A stretch of DNA of 16,688 bases, taken from positions 1 to 16,688 of the forward strand of contig CAJTMJ010000054.1 in NCBI GenBank assembly GCA_910577335.1, written 5' to 3'. The DNA is from an uncultured Duncaniella sp. (GTDB lineage Bacteria; Bacteroidota; Bacteroidia; Bacteroidales; Muribaculaceae). Below the pieces are notes generated by a model. It saw nothing but the letters and a program-made list of their open reading frames with translations, made no database searches and was not told the origin of the DNA. Shown here one piece after another: positions 1 through 8,600 of the stretch (positions are counted from its first letter, which is position 1; each line of letters starts with the position of its first letter). The position numbers were made by a program, and so were the translations under genes.

Positions 1-2
1 AC

Positions 3-15
3 TGTCCACTAAAAA
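3..15 (+). repeat. Left terminal inverted repeat of the IS
   Basis: TGTCCACTAAAAA at this end is the exact reverse complement of 1288-1300. It also forms the left arm of a small local hairpin (GTCCA and TGGAC, positions 4-20). It lies 9 bp beyond the transposase stop codon. Confidence 0.85.
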
Positions 16-24
16 TGGACGGGG

Positions 25-1188
25 TTAAAAATTAAATAAATTCGGTTCACTTGAATCACAGAGAACATTGACATTTTTGAAATTCGATTTGTCGAAGAGA
101 TCGCGCAGATGGGTCTTGTCGGTCAACGATATTCCAAGTATCTGAAGGACTTCGTAGATGCTGCGTTCCAGTTTCATATCGTGCTGCACTATCGCCACAA
201 GGCAATAAGTGATTATGGCACAATAGATTTGGATGCGGACGGCATTCTCGGATGTACCCCAGAACTTCTTGATTCGCAGGTGCTGTTTGATCCATTTGAA
301 GAACAGCTCCACGCTCCATCGGTTACGGTAAAGTTCGGCGATTGTCTCGGCTGAAGCCGTCAGATTGTTGGTCAGGAAGATGTATCTGGTACCGTCCTCA
401 GGGTCAATGCAGACTACCTTCCGGAGTTTTTCGGGATAATCCTTGGCGCTTTTATAAACCGTGAAGTAGCCGATAGAGTCGGAGACAACGTTCGGAGGAA
501 GTCTACGTTTCCACGTCTCGGGCCTGAATCTGACATTGGTTTTCGCTCTGACGACAAAGAAAGCGCCGATACGGTGGATGGTGTACAGATTGCCGAAATC
601 GTTGTAGCCACGGTCGAAGATGTAATGCGCCCCGGCTTCGTAAGGTATCTCAGGCATCGCCTTTGTATCATGCACCTTGGCCGGAGTAATATGCACGAAA
701 GCAGGCACTTGCGCTTCTACATCATAGAGGGCGTGCATCTTGATGCCGCCCTTGTGCTTACGGAATTTAGCCCACTCGAACACCGACAGACATAGATCTA
801 TGGTTGTGGAATCGAAAGCGTAGACATGGCCGTCAATCTCGAAAATTTTCTGAATCCTACGTTTGCGAACTTTCGCTATCATGAAAAAGGCGAACTCCTC
901 GAAGATGCGGTAATCCCGCTGCTCGTTGGCCTTGCTAAGATTGCTCCGAGTCACGGACTTCCCGATTCCGAGATGGTAGAGCTTTCCGGCATGGGCCTCC
1001 ATGGCAACGATGAGATCTCGAAGGCTCTCGCGGTTTGACAACTGCCCGAACATCAGTGTAAGTAGTTGATTCCAACAAGTATAACTCTTTACATACTTGT
1101 CGCCGTCATATTTCTTTACAATACGCAGGAACTTGAAGTTGTCAAGAAAGCCGACTAATTGGGCGAAAACATATTTGTTCTTATTCAT
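25..1188 (-). CDS. IS4-family DDE transposase
   Basis: This 387-residue transposase catalyses cut-and-paste movement of the surrounding IS. The N-terminal ~110 residues resemble the helical DNA-binding region of Bacteroidetes IS4 transposases. The RNase-H-like catalytic core shows the first Asp at D126 (YAFDSTT), the second at D192 (YIFDRGY) and the catalytic Glu at E294. The last sits in a perfect IS4 signature Y-x2-R-x3-E-x6-K (Y287, R290, E294, K301). The frame is intact with no stop or frameshift, so the enzyme is probably functional. The start at 1188 follows a good promoter and a hairpin that would cover the initiation region. The stop lies 9 bp inside the left inverted repeat. Confidence 0.93.
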   Translation of the reverse strand: MNKNKYVFAQLVGFLDNFKFLRIVKKYDGDKYVKSYTCWNQLLTLMFGQLSNRESLRDLIVAMEAHAGKLYHLGIGKSVTRSNLSKANEQRDYRIFEEFAFFMIAKVRKRRIQKIFEIDGHVYAFDSTTIDLCLSVFEWAKFRKHKGGIKMHALYDVEAQVPAFVHITPAKVHDTKAMPEIPYEAGAHYIFDRGYNDFGNLYTIHRIGAFFVVRAKTNVRFRPETWKRRLPPNVVSDSIGYFTVYKSAKDYPEKLRKVVCIDPEDGTRYIFLTNNLTASAETIAELYRNRWSVELFFKWIKQHLRIKKFWGTSENAVRIQIYCAIITYCLVAIVQHDMKLERSIYEVLQILGISLTDKTHLRDLFDKSNFKNVNVLCDSSEPNLFNF

Positions 1189-1190
1189 AA

Positions 1191-1207
1191 CAGTCTGATT
1201 CAGACTG
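1191..1207 (-). promoter_or_regulatory. Hairpin over the transposase start
   Basis: CAGTCTG ATT CAGACTG forms a 7-bp stem with a 3-nt loop, directly between the -7 box and the start codon (1186-1188). It spans the predicted transcription start. A transcript from the IS's own promoter would carry at most part of the stem, while a transcript reading in from the upstream operon would carry all of it. This is the arrangement expected of an IS that blocks translation from impinging transcription. It could also be an operator for a protein. Confidence 0.5.
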
Positions 1208-1238
1208 CAAAAGTAATTTCAAATCGTTGCGCCTCAAA
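1208..1238 (-). promoter_or_regulatory. Bacteroidetes-type promoter of the IS transposase
   Basis: Read on the minus strand, a -33 element TTTG (1235-1238) is followed after exactly 19 bp by a -7 element TACTTTTG (1208-1215), matching the TTTG-N19-TAnnTTTG consensus of Bacteroidetes sigma factor. Initiation would fall near 1201, leaving a leader of only about a dozen bases before the ATG at 1188. Its quality supports placing the window in the Bacteroidetes. Confidence 0.75.
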
Positions 1239-1287
1239 ATCTCTTATAACAGATTGAATTTCAATAATTTCAAAGGGCTCTTATGAC

Positions 1288-1300
1288 TTTTTAGTGGACA
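1288..1300 (-). repeat. Right terminal inverted repeat of the IS
   Basis: TTTTTAGTGGACA is the exact reverse complement of 3-15. Similarity between the two ends stops after 13 bp. Confidence 0.85.
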
Positions 1301-1320
1301 CTAATGATTTCCGATTATGA

Positions 1321-3288
1321 TTAAAATGGCAAATCACTGTATATATTGTCGATTGGATTTGATTGCTGTCTATCGTGTTTTGTCTTACCTATAGACAATC
1401 CTCCGATAACAGTTGCTCCAACTGATTCTAATAGCCTTTTGAATCGTTCCATAGACGATCCTGAGGTAATGACATCATCGAATAACAGAATATACCGATC
1501 TTTGAAGTAATTACTGTCAATACCAAACTCAGCTGATGATGTACCGCCAAGATGTTTTGCCTCACCATCACTTGTTACTGAAACATAATCATATCCATTT
1601 GACATTCCTGTAGCGCTACACAACTTCTGTGCCAAGTCTTTATAGCGTCTTTCTGTTACAATGCGCTTAGAAGATGGTATGCAAACGAGTGTAAGTTTTG
1701 ATTTTTTGCTCCCGAAAAAATGGTTGATAACCTTAACCAATTTAGGAAGCACCTGATTTAAGGCTTGTTCGTGTCTAATACGGATTTCATATTCGCTTTG
1801 CGGTCTATTAGGATTGGCTTTGAAGTCCCATATAAGATTTCGTACATCCCATTCACTTTCAGAAGCATCCCAAGCACAGGTCGTTGGATAGTAGTTATAC
1901 AATGAGAAATAGTCAATGCTTGACCGACGAGGTTGTGACCAAGAAACAACACAAGACTTTAGGTCTCGGATTTCCTGCTGTTTACGTATAGTTGCTTGCC
2001 TCTTTCGTTCTGCTTCTAATCGGTCCCTCTCAATTCTTTCAAGTTCATTATCCTTTATTTGAACCTTTGATTTAGCATTGATGACTCCTTCTATATACTG
2101 AATGGAACAGCTATCAAGGTCTAATCCACCAAATATGGCAGAGAAACCCTTTGGATAATTCGCTTTTATCCGTTTAGCTTCATCTCGTTTATTCTTTTCC
2201 TCTCTGTAAGTCTGGATATATAGAGATAATGGACTTCCATTAGTGACAATACGCAGATAATCTTCGATGTAGACACAACTTTGGTCACATTCTTTTTGAT
2301 GATATAACTTAATGGCTGCATCATTACTTTTGACTAACGTAACGGCATCATCAAAAGAAGTTCCGATTCTATCAAAGTCAGCTCTTAACCCGTAGAACTG
2401 TGATATGGAGTAACTATCTGTGAAATTGCATAATTCTCCATATTTAACAGAATCAAGAATCGCCCTCTTTAGTTCTTTAGGATTTTCTAATCGTATGTTT
2501 GCGCTATAGTGTTCGATTGGATCTATATCACGAGCGGCTAAGATTACTGTAACATCTTCTTCTTGTTCTAATGCCGCCTGTTCAAACGACTCTATGGGCA
2601 AGAATGAACTTCCCAATATAAGTTTAATAAGTTCTGGTTCTTTGCCATACACAAAGAGGAATGTATCTTTCCGCTCGAAGTCTTCCTCTCTGAGACCCTC
2701 CAATTCTGATATGGAAATATCATTAAAGTCTCGACCTTTGGCAAATAATTTCCATGCTAAGCAATATTTTGTCCGTAAAGAATGTGCTTTAGACAGAATA
2801 GCAGTATTCTTTACTATTTCTTCTCTGGATGATACGATTTGTTTTATTTCATCGTAGGAATGATAGTTTTTTGAGACCTGCAAGTATCGATCAATGGCTT
2901 CCTTATCATTCGTGGTTAATTGATTGTATGTATCCAGCGTGACATGAAGGTTCTCGATGTATGATTTATGCTCGGCAATTACTCGATATTCATTATAGTG
3001 AAAATCTGGAATCGAAGTTACTCCCTTTTCATTAAAGAACCAGAGTAAAGCTTTCCTCTTAGTATTCAGGATAGTTGTACTTATCTGAATCCAAGTATTG
3101 ATTCTCTTGATTTCCTGAAGATTTGAAGCAACAGTTTCCTTAAAGCCGAAGTTATCAACTTCTTTCGCCCCCTCATGCTCCAGCCATATTTTATAGGCAT
3201 GAGAGTATTTTGTTATAGCTTCATTATAATCAGCTATAACATCTTTATAATGCTGATGCTTAAAGATATATGTGAAGAAAGCGCTCAT
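1321..3288 (-). CDS. Large protein with C-terminal phosphoribosyltransferase domain
   Basis: The protein has 655 residues. Only the C-terminal ~150 residues are recognisable, as a type I phosphoribosyltransferase fold. A hydrophobic strand leads into the PRPP-binding loop DDVITSGSS (D604-S612), preceded by a strand resembling ComF/PRTase cores (TLVCIPSSK, about residue 535). The first ~400 residues are mostly helical and match nothing I know. A charged segment around 410-445 (ELERIERDRLEAERKRQ...) should form a coiled coil. There is no signal peptide or membrane segment, so it is cytosolic. It overlaps the HIRAN gene by 4 bp and ends the five-gene operon. A PRTase domain next to a DprA homologue recalls RqlH/RqlI and PsyrTA, but no RecQ helicase motifs are present here. 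The substrate is unknown. The domain call is confident; a defence or toxin role is inference. Confidence 0.8.
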   Translation of the reverse strand: MSAFFTYIFKHQHYKDVIADYNEAITKYSHAYKIWLEHEGAKEVDNFGFKETVASNLQEIKRINTWIQISTTILNTKRKALLWFFNEKGVTSIPDFHYNEYRVIAEHKSYIENLHVTLDTYNQLTTNDKEAIDRYLQVSKNYHSYDEIKQIVSSREEIVKNTAILSKAHSLRTKYCLAWKLFAKGRDFNDISISELEGLREEDFERKDTFLFVYGKEPELIKLILGSSFLPIESFEQAALEQEEDVTVILAARDIDPIEHYSANIRLENPKELKRAILDSVKYGELCNFTDSYSISQFYGLRADFDRIGTSFDDAVTLVKSNDAAIKLYHQKECDQSCVYIEDYLRIVTNGSPLSLYIQTYREEKNKRDEAKRIKANYPKGFSAIFGGLDLDSCSIQYIEGVINAKSKVQIKDNELERIERDRLEAERKRQATIRKQQEIRDLKSCVVSWSQPRRSSIDYFSLYNYYPTTCAWDASESEWDVRNLIWDFKANPNRPQSEYEIRIRHEQALNQVLPKLVKVINHFFGSKKSKLTLVCIPSSKRIVTERRYKDLAQKLCSATGMSNGYDYVSVTSDGEAKHLGGTSSAEFGIDSNYFKDRYILLFDDVITSGSSMERFKRLLESVGATVIGGLSIGKTKHDRQQSNPIDNIYSDLPF

Positions 3289-4211
3289 TTTAATTTGATA
3301 TTATAGAGACTTCTCGGATACTTGAACTCGTTTTCCATAAACAGCTTAACTCCACCAGTAATTGAGATTTTGTTATCAACTGCTTTACCAAAAAGTATTC
3401 TGGAATTAGAGGCCACCATAAAATCATGGAGACCACCATTTTCTTCTCTGGAAATGTAACCAAGCTCAAAGAAAATATCTCCCCCGTCTTCCTGAAAGCC
3501 TAAGAGTTGATCAACTTCAATTCCCTTCTTTACCGGGAACCACCGAAGGACTTTGATTGCATTGGTATCGTATTCGTTATCTTTTTGAGCGAATAAAACA
3601 CAATGGCATTCTTTGTCAGTAGTATATGGAGCATAATGCTGTTTCCCAACGAGGGAATAACTTTGAGAACCCAGCCCGTCAGGAACATCGATAAGGCTTA
3701 AAGAATCGATGTCGCTAAAATTGGAATATGGCAAGCCAACATCATCGAGCATTTTCTCTAATGGAGCGAATGTCATTTTCTCTGAGTTCAAGAAATCCAC
3801 GCTATATAATACCTTGTCTTCGATAGTAGGAATAGAGCGAAAAACTATACGAATTCGCTCACTTTTGTTTATGGCCTCTCTGATCTCAGCGTATGTTATA
3901 CCATGAGCTGCCTTAAAATCTCCACCTCCATGATTCCGAACAGGGAATAAAATGGCATAGTCAAATTCGATTGGAAGAAATCTCATTACCATTTTTCGAG
4001 ACATAAAGTAACCTTTAAGCCGGTCTAATGGTTGTGGCTCATTAAGATCCACAAATATGCTGAAAGTCTCAAGTCGATCTGGGCTGGGCATAGGAAAACC
4101 TAAAAGCTGATTTGCAATTTTCATGGCTTTCAGATATTCTTCATGAAGCTGGCTATGTAGTTTTTCAACACCATCAACATATTTTGGTGGTACACAATCC
4201 TCCTTTATCAT
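3285..4211 (-). CDS. HIRAN-domain protein
   Basis: The protein has 308 residues. Residues about 184-292 fit the HIRAN domain: an opening strand YSLVGKQHYAP, the conserved DNEYDTNAIKV (211-221), LGYISRE (250-256) and a final strand ISITGGVKLFM. HIRAN domains in eukaryotic HLTF bind the 3'-OH end of single-stranded DNA, and in bacteria they occur in DNA-transacting operons. The first ~180 residues are unrecognised. They contain a hydrophobic stretch (DYAILFPV) but no clear membrane helix, so the protein should be cytosolic. It starts 3 bp after the HAD stop and overlaps the PRTase start by 4 bp, so it is translationally coupled. It may guide the module to DNA ends; that is inference. Confidence 0.75.
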   Translation of the reverse strand: MIKEDCVPPKYVDGVEKLHSQLHEEYLKAMKIANQLLGFPMPSPDRLETFSIFVDLNEPQPLDRLKGYFMSRKMVMRFLPIEFDYAILFPVRNHGGGDFKAAHGITYAEIREAINKSERIRIVFRSIPTIEDKVLYSVDFLNSEKMTFAPLEKMLDDVGLPYSNFSDIDSLSLIDVPDGLGSQSYSLVGKQHYAPYTTDKECHCVLFAQKDNEYDTNAIKVLRWFPVKKGIEVDQLLGFQEDGGDIFFELGYISREENGGLHDFMVASNSRILFGKAVDNKISITGGVKLFMENEFKYPRSLYNIKLK

Positions 4212-4214
4212 GGC

Positions 4215-4712
4215 TCAACGTATTAAGGTCAATATTTCTTCAGGCTTCACAATCGCATGAGAGTAACCTGAACGTAGAAGTTCCCCCTTTTCTTTGGTGC
4301 CCCAAAAGCAAGCGACACTCTCAATACCAGCCGCGTTAGATGCCTGAATATCGATAACCCTATCTCCGAAGGAAATTGTGTCTTTAGCTTGAACTCCCAT
4401 TAGTTCAAGAGCTTTGAGCATTTGAGCCGGATGCGGTTTTATCGGTTTGGCATCATGGTAACTTACAATATGCTGAGCAGGGATATTGTAATAAGATACT
4501 ATCTTCTCCACATATGGACGTGGAGATGTACTTACAATGGCCGTTGTGATTTTATGCTTGCGAATTATTTCCAGTATATTGAAAATACCCTCATACATTG
4601 AAGTATTAGGAATATTCGCATACGCTTCTTGCCATTGCCTATTATGGCGAAATTGCTCAAGACAAGTGGTGTCTATAAGCGTAAGATCGAGGTCAAAAAT
4701 TACGCTTTTCAT
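4215..4712 (-). CDS. HAD-superfamily phosphatase
   Basis: This short (165-residue) HAD hydrolase has all four motifs: DLDLT with nucleophile D7 and acid/base D9, Ser61/Thr62 in IVSTS (motif II), Lys92 in KPIKPHP (motif III), and GD..D at G116, D117 and D121 (motif IV). The cap is a small helical insert between motifs I and II, as in phosphoglycolate phosphatase-like and nucleotidase-like members. It should remove phosphate from a small phosphorylated metabolite in the cytosol. Its place between a DprA-like protein and a PRTase suggests a sugar-phosphate or nucleotide substrate, but nothing in the sequence fixes this. It overlaps the dprA-like gene by 4 bp. Confidence 0.85.
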   Translation of the reverse strand: MKSVIFDLDLTLIDTTCLEQFRHNRQWQEAYANIPNTSMYEGIFNILEIIRKHKITTAIVSTSPRPYVEKIVSYYNIPAQHIVSYHDAKPIKPHPAQMLKALELMGVQAKDTISFGDRVIDIQASNAAGIESVACFWGTKEKGELLRSGYSHAIVKPEEILTLIR

Positions 4713-5683
4713 AAGTCAAATAAGGATTTGGGATTCATCTGACTTTGCGGTTCTCTTTTTCGCGAAGCGTTAATAATCTCGATAGCAGAATCGAATGTTG
4801 TTGATTGTAGGGGATATGCACCTTTTTCTTTAACCAAATAGGCGTTACCCAGCACTTTCTCGTGTTCCTTGTCCGTTGGGGAATTATATCTTACAACAAA
4901 AAGTGGTTTCTTTGAGGCAATAGTGGCATTAACGGCGTGCATCGTGCCGCCGCTTATGCCGGTTTGTATTACAATGGTTGCTAATGAAAGTCCGGCTTGT
5001 AATCGATCCCTCGCGACCAGACCGTATGTGCCGCAACTCTGACCGACAGGATACTCGCTGAGTAATAATCCATTGTTAGCGACAATTCGTTTTGCGAGTT
5101 CAAGATTCTCTTTGGGGTATATTGAATCCCAATCAAGTCCATTTGCGAGAAATGCGGTAGTAATACCTCCGGCTTGTAAAGCTCCCTTATGACCGGTAGT
5201 ATCGCATCCGATAGCAAGCCCCGACACGATATTATAACCTTTAGCAGCAAACTGTTCTGAAAAATATAACCCAGCTTTGACGCCGTTTTCGGTAGGCTCA
5301 CGAGTGCCGATAACGGCTACACCGGGAGCTTTTAGAACATCCAGATTTCCTCTGTAATAGAGTAAAATTGGAGGGTCAAGTTTGCCAGTTTCGTCAGTAC
5401 ACTCTTTGAGAATGTTAGGATAGCTATCATCAAAATATGTGAATACCCCTATACCATGTTCAGAAGACATGGAAATAATCCGGATTGCGCTCCGGTATGC
5501 TTCAACCAAATCATCGTCTGTAATCTTTTCAAAAGTTTTGCCCTTAAGTGTTGCCCAAAAGCATATCAACTCATCAAGATTATTGATGCCGCATTTCGCT
5601 TGTTGGACTAATTTTAATATAGTCTTATTCCCGATGCCTTTGAGCATCTTTAGAGTAAGTATTATTTCAGATGGAATTGGCAT
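4709..5683 (-). CDS. DprA/Smf-like Rossmann protein
   Basis: This 324-residue protein belongs to the DprA/Smf family. A helix-hairpin-helix-like start (LKMLKGIGNKTILKL, residues 11-25) precedes the DprA Rossmann fold: VAVIGTREPT (122-131), the SGLAIGCDTTGHKGAL loop (154-169), SEYPVG (209-214), RDRLQAGLS (225-233) and the TGISGGTMHAV strand-turn (241-251). The tail beyond ~300 is short and polar, with no obvious winged-helix domain. Housekeeping DprA binds incoming ssDNA and loads RecA. The operon setting here, beside a PRTase gene, instead resembles the DprA-type partner in RqlH/RqlI and PsyrTA pairs, so this is probably not the core competence gene. Its start overlaps the Type ISP stop by one base. 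Confidence 0.85.
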   Translation of the reverse strand: MPIPSEIILTLKMLKGIGNKTILKLVQQAKCGINNLDELICFWATLKGKTFEKITDDDLVEAYRSAIRIISMSSEHGIGVFTYFDDSYPNILKECTDETGKLDPPILLYYRGNLDVLKAPGVAVIGTREPTENGVKAGLYFSEQFAAKGYNIVSGLAIGCDTTGHKGALQAGGITTAFLANGLDWDSIYPKENLELAKRIVANNGLLLSEYPVGQSCGTYGLVARDRLQAGLSLATIVIQTGISGGTMHAVNATIASKKPLFVVRYNSPTDKEHEKVLGNAYLVKEKGAYPLQSTTFDSAIEIINASRKREPQSQMNPKSLFDL

Positions 5684-8600
5684 TACAGTTTGAGTTTAGG
5701 TAGTGAGTTAATTATATCGACAGACTGCACGGAGAGATTTATCACGGAGAGCAGCAAGTCGTAGATGTACGTTGGATTATGGTGTTCGCGGCTCCAATCG
5801 TTGGGGTCATTTATGATGAGCGATTTGGAGTCTTGGGAAATTGCGTAACGTTCCATAATCCACTCGATAGCGGATTTGCCATTGACGCTATATTCGTAGG
5901 CTTTGGCCGGAATATTCTCAATGGTGATGTTGCCGTTGTAGATGATGCGCGACTTGTCGGGAACGAGTTTCCCGGCTTGGTTGCGCACTTTCGGGAAGGC
6001 CATTTTGTCTACCGCGAAATGGTCGTACTTTGTGTACCCGAAAGGAGCATCGTCGGTCGGTTCTTGATAAACCGCATCGGCGATGTGAGGAACAACATCA
6101 GGAGAAGGCGGCACTTGCTCGTAGTTCAAGTGGAGTTCTGCGAGGGCTTTACCGGCTTTGTAGAAAGCCATAAAGTCTTGCACATTATCGATGATGGGAA
6201 TACGCGGGAGAGATTTCTTCAAGTCTGCGGCAAAACGTTCACGATACTGCGGAGAGTGGAGTATGCCGTAGACATAATAGAAGATGTGGTCTTTGGTAAT
6301 CGCTTTGGCGTTGCCGAAGCGCCGACGGACTTCTTTTAGAATCCAGTTGGTAATACCATCGTGACGGATGTACTTGTCATCGGGGGTGTCGAAGTCGAAT
6401 AGGTTGCCTTGCTGATTCTTGTTTTCTTCGTACCAATAGAGGGGGAAGCACTGGCCATTTTCATTTAAGTGCAGGTTTGGAATTACATCAGTAACTAAAG
6501 TTGAGAATGGTCTGCTTCCCGACAAGCCACTTACGCCAATTAGAATGTTCTGTATATTCGGAGATGGAAAGAATTTTGTTAATTGGTATGGACGTTGAAT
6601 CCATTCTCGCTGAAAATACAAGTGCTGTTTGGAAAATGGACGGTAGATTCCAATTTTTTCATCGGCTTCGGAATAAGAAAGAGAAGTACCTGAGGAACAA
6701 ATATTTTTCAGAGAATCATTCCAACTTATCTTTGTACTATCAGATGAAAGTTCATATTCAGGAGTGCTTTGAAGTCGGCTCGATTCTTCATTATAGAAAT
6801 TAATAGTTGAGCCCATGTTGCGACGCAGACTATCTAATCCGTAATTATAAACCCAAGAGTCCCTTGCGGTAGCAGTGCCTAATGAATAGGTACTAAAGAA
6901 ACTATGAGATTTTGAATCGAACTTTTTCTCTGGGAAAAGAGGAATAAGTGTATCGAACAAACCATCACGTTGGTTAATCCAATCGTGGCGGTCGGTCGGT
7001 TCAATGGTTTGCCATTGAATAGAACGGCCATGAACTGACTTGAACTTTTTAACAAGGTCAAGTTTCTGTTCACGAGTAAGGTAGTCGCCGATATCGTGAT
7101 AGTGGATGGTTGCTTTCTGACCTGCTTTGGCAGGATTCTTTACGAGGAATGTTATTGATATTGGAGTGCGCGAGCCTCCTCCGAAAATCTTGCCACCCTC
7201 TTTGCGCGACAACTCGCCACTTGTGCGTTGGTTGCCCCGAAGATTGAGGACGTAAATATCAGAAAACTCAGTTTCAAGGCAAGCCCTCATTTGGTCATTG
7301 CCATTACCATCAAGCCATGAGCCATTGCTTATAAAAGCGACAATGCCGCCTTCTTTGTTGGATGCAATGCGATCAGAAGCCCAACGAAAAGCCTTAATAT
7401 AACTATCATATAAAGCCTTTACGGAGCTTGCCGAACTATTCTTAGCGTAAGTATCAGCAATGCGCTTATCCAAAATTGGATAAGAGAGATTAGCGGCGTT
7501 ATCATTGGCGGATTTTTGCCCGACTGAATAAGGAGGGTTGCCTATGATAACGCGGATGGGTGCTTTCTGCTGACGCATAACCCCTTCGGAGTTTTCGCGG
7601 AAAAACTCTTGCGAGAAAGAAGGCTGCGCAGACTCCGCGAGTTGAAAGGTGTCTGTAAGACAAATTCCATCGAAGTTAACGTAGTGGTCGGGCTTGACTA
7701 TATCGTGATATACGGCCTCGATATTTACATCAGCGATGTAATAAGCGAGCAGGACGATTTCATTACAATGTATCTCACGGAGATACTTGCGCTCCATGTC
7801 CTCAGGCTTGATAAGGCCGGACTGGAGAAGTCGAGTAATGAAAGTGCCGGTGCCGGTGAACGGGTCGATTATATGCACGTTTTCATCTGAAAGCGAAGAA
7901 TTAAATTCGCGTTTCAGAATGTCGTTGACAGAATGGATAATAAAGTCAACGCACTCAATCGGCGTATATACTATGCCGAGTTTTTCGACGGTCAGGGGGA
8001 AAGCACCTTTGAAGAACTTCTCATAGAGGTTCTTGATGACGGTTTGCTTGCCCTCCAAGTTGTCAATGTCACCGACGTTGACACGGACGGAGTCATAGAA
8101 TGACTCCAGTTCGGCGGTGTCCTTATAGAAGCCACCTACATTAGTAAGCAGCTCGATCATGCGTGACATGGAGCGGCTGACGGCGTTGTTGTTTACAAAG
8201 TTATAATCCTTGAACAACGCATCGAAAACTGGTTGCGAGATAAGGTGCTGAGCCAACATTTCAATGGCTTGTCCTTCATCGACGGAGGGATTGAGGTTAT
8301 CCTGCAATCCCTTGACGAAGATAGCGAACTCGGAAGAAAGTTCAGGAACATTCTTAACGAGTTTCGCAATACGCTTGATGAACTTACGGGCTATCATGCC
8401 GACGGTCTTAGACCAGTTTTCCCAATAGAGGCGGTCGCCGCATTTCTCGACGAGTTTAGCGTAAATGCCATTCTGCATTTCGCCAAAACGAATTTCGAGT
8501 TGCTTTGCAACCTCTGCATTTTCAATTTGCTGTGCGTCGTGTGCATCCTGGCCGTCGGTCATGGCGTTATGGCCTATACCGGGGCCGCCGACGATAACTT

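Larger units (their letters stand above)
3..1300 (-). mobile_element. IS4-family insertion sequence, complete
   Basis: The element is about 1298 bp long. A 13-bp perfect inverted repeat (TGTCCACTAAAAA) marks its ends at 3-15 and 1288-1300, and a single intact DDE transposase fills it. The left flank is cut by the window edge, so a target-site duplication cannot be tested. The right end lies 20 bp beyond the stop codon of the phosphoribosyltransferase gene, so the insertion spared that gene. The transposase is read in the same direction as the operon upstream and would receive its read-through transcripts. Family membership rests on the transposase YREK signature; I do not assign a named IS. 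Confidence 0.9.

Noticed and set aside
1..20. Target-site duplication of the IS
   Set aside because: Only two bases precede the left inverted repeat in the window, so the duplication cannot be read.
5779..6339. Plus-strand open frame of 186 codons within the Type ISP gene
   Set aside because: It is antisense to a well-supported domain and its translation has no recognisable motif. The length is explained by codon bias of the opposite strand.
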